A stretch of DNA of 23,231 nucleotides from JAZDKP01 sp043802925 (GTDB taxonomy: Bacteria; Fibrobacterota; OXYB2-FULL-49-7; JAEUSG01): the NCBI GenBank assembly GCA_043802925.1, contig JAZDKP010000214.1:1-23231 (forward strand). Reading direction: 5' to 3'. Positions 22,774-23,231 of this stretch are shown here, one piece after another. Below the pieces are notes generated by a model. That model saw only the letters and a program-made list of their open reading frames with translations. It did no database searches and had not been told where the DNA came from. The translations under genes and the position numbers were made by a program. Numbering within the stretch: position 1 is the stretch's first letter; each line of letters starts with the position of its first letter.

Positions 22774-23231
22774 CTATTGGTTACCCGGTGGCAGCGTAAA
22801 CGAAAATGTCGTCCCCTTCCCGACTTCCGACGTCACCCATAGGTTCCCCTTATGCCGCTCCACTATCTTTTTGCATACGGCCAAGCCGATCCCGGTCCCA
22901 GGATATTCATCCCGGGTGTGCAACCGTTGAAAAATCTGGAAAATACGGCCAAAATGATCCTGGGCAATGCCGATTCCGTTGTCTTTTATGGAAAAGACCC
23001 ATTGGTTGGTTTCCTTTTTTGCGGACACATGAATCTCCGGCCCCCTGTCTTTACAAAATTTCAACGCATTTCCGATCAAATTCTGGAATAATTGAATCAG
23101 TTGGCCTTCATCGGCGTTTACCGTTGGCAAAGGTTCATGGGTGATTCTTGCTTTCTTTTCAGCAATGGCAATTTCCAGGTTCTTCAGGGCCATATTTAAA
23201 ACCCTCTCACATTCGGTGGAAGCAAAAGGCT
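22774..23231 (-). CDS. Sensor histidine kinase, C-terminal ATPase domain (5' part outside window)
   Basis: The 3' end of a histidine kinase gene; the frame stays open to the window edge, so the coding region continues beyond 23231. The visible 152 codons hold a linker (TECERVLNMALKNLEIAIAE) and a complete HATPase domain: N-box LFQNLIGNALKF, G1 DNGIGI, F-box IFQIFQRLH, G2 GTGIGLAVCKKIVE, ending FSFTLPPGNQ. The segment before the N-box resembles bacteriophytochrome-like and PAS-type kinases. The phosphorylated-His domain and sensor are not visible, so the signal is unknown. The ATG at 23193 is internal, not the start. The gene is convergent with the metallo-hydrolase gene, 60 bases apart, with no clear terminator between. 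Confidence 0.9.
   Translation of the reverse strand, partial: PFASTECERVLNMALKNLEIAIAEKKARITHEPLPTVNADEGQLIQLFQNLIGNALKFCKDRGPEIHVSAKKETNQWVFSIKDNGIGIAQDHFGRIFQIFQRLHTRDEYPGTGIGLAVCKKIVERHKGNLWVTSEVGKGTTFSFTLPPGNQ

Noticed and set aside
1..23231. CRISPR arrays, tRNA or rRNA genes, transposases, prophage or toxin-antitoxin genes
   Set aside because: No spaced direct-repeat array, no tRNA cloverleaf and no transposase, integrase or toxin-like protein was recognised on either strand.

Overview
The window reads as chromosome of a diderm (Gram-negative) and probably anaerobic bacterium. A TonB-dependent outer-membrane receptor and an MCE/MlaD protein show an outer membrane. HPr kinase, FmdE, MtaA-like and dihydropterin-type metallo-hydrolase families point to anaerobic physiology. 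No rRNA, tRNA, CRISPR array or insertion sequence was seen, so the phylum stays open; an FCB-group or similarly deep diderm lineage is only a guess.

Region 1 (1-6916, + strand) is GC-rich core metabolism. It holds the 3' end of hprK, an MlaD-like lipid-transport protein, HPr (ptsH), enzyme I (ptsI), homoserine dehydrogenase (hom), a TTG-started aspartokinase (lysC) and an MtaA/HemE-type protein that lacks the usual zinc-ligand cysteines. HprK, HPr and EI with no sugar EII in view suggest a regulatory phosphotransfer chain. Hom and LysC share the threonine/methionine/lysine branch. A 14-bp perfect hairpin separates lysC from the MtaA-like gene. Two further hairpins (6997-7066) mark the edge of the core block.

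Region 2 (about 7.1-22.7 kb) is less GC-rich by eye and is almost wholly concerned with molybdenum/tungsten (Mo/W) oxyanions and pterin-type metal cofactors. It contains a canonical E1-like ThiF/MoeB protein, modCBA and modE (- strand), and a TonB-dependent receptor divergent from modE. Next come a MoaD-type sulfur carrier with a second, degenerate E1-like protein. Then follows an eight-gene - strand operon, in transcription order: FmdE, BtuC/FecCD permease, ATPase, binding protein, XdhC, two tandem DUF4213/DUF364 paralogues and a CHR-family (chromate-type) transporter. A metallo-beta-lactamase-fold protein of the dihydropterin type diverges from that operon.

Two strong ModE boxes with the same 11-6-11 geometry lie upstream of modABC and between modE and the TonB receptor. 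The second coincides with a good sigma70-type promoter for the receptor. A weaker third copy lies between the eight-gene operon and the metallo-hydrolase gene. I infer a ModE-controlled Mo/W acquisition and cofactor-handling system: outer-membrane receptor, two inner-membrane ABC importers, DUF364 proteins possibly acting on a metal chelate, XdhC and MoaD/E1 proteins for cofactor maturation, and an oxyanion transporter. As a combined locus this is the best candidate for an undescribed system here.

Region 3 (22.77 kb to the end) is the C-terminal ATPase part of a histidine kinase on the - strand, cut by the window edge. No stretch longer than 300 bases lacks a gene.
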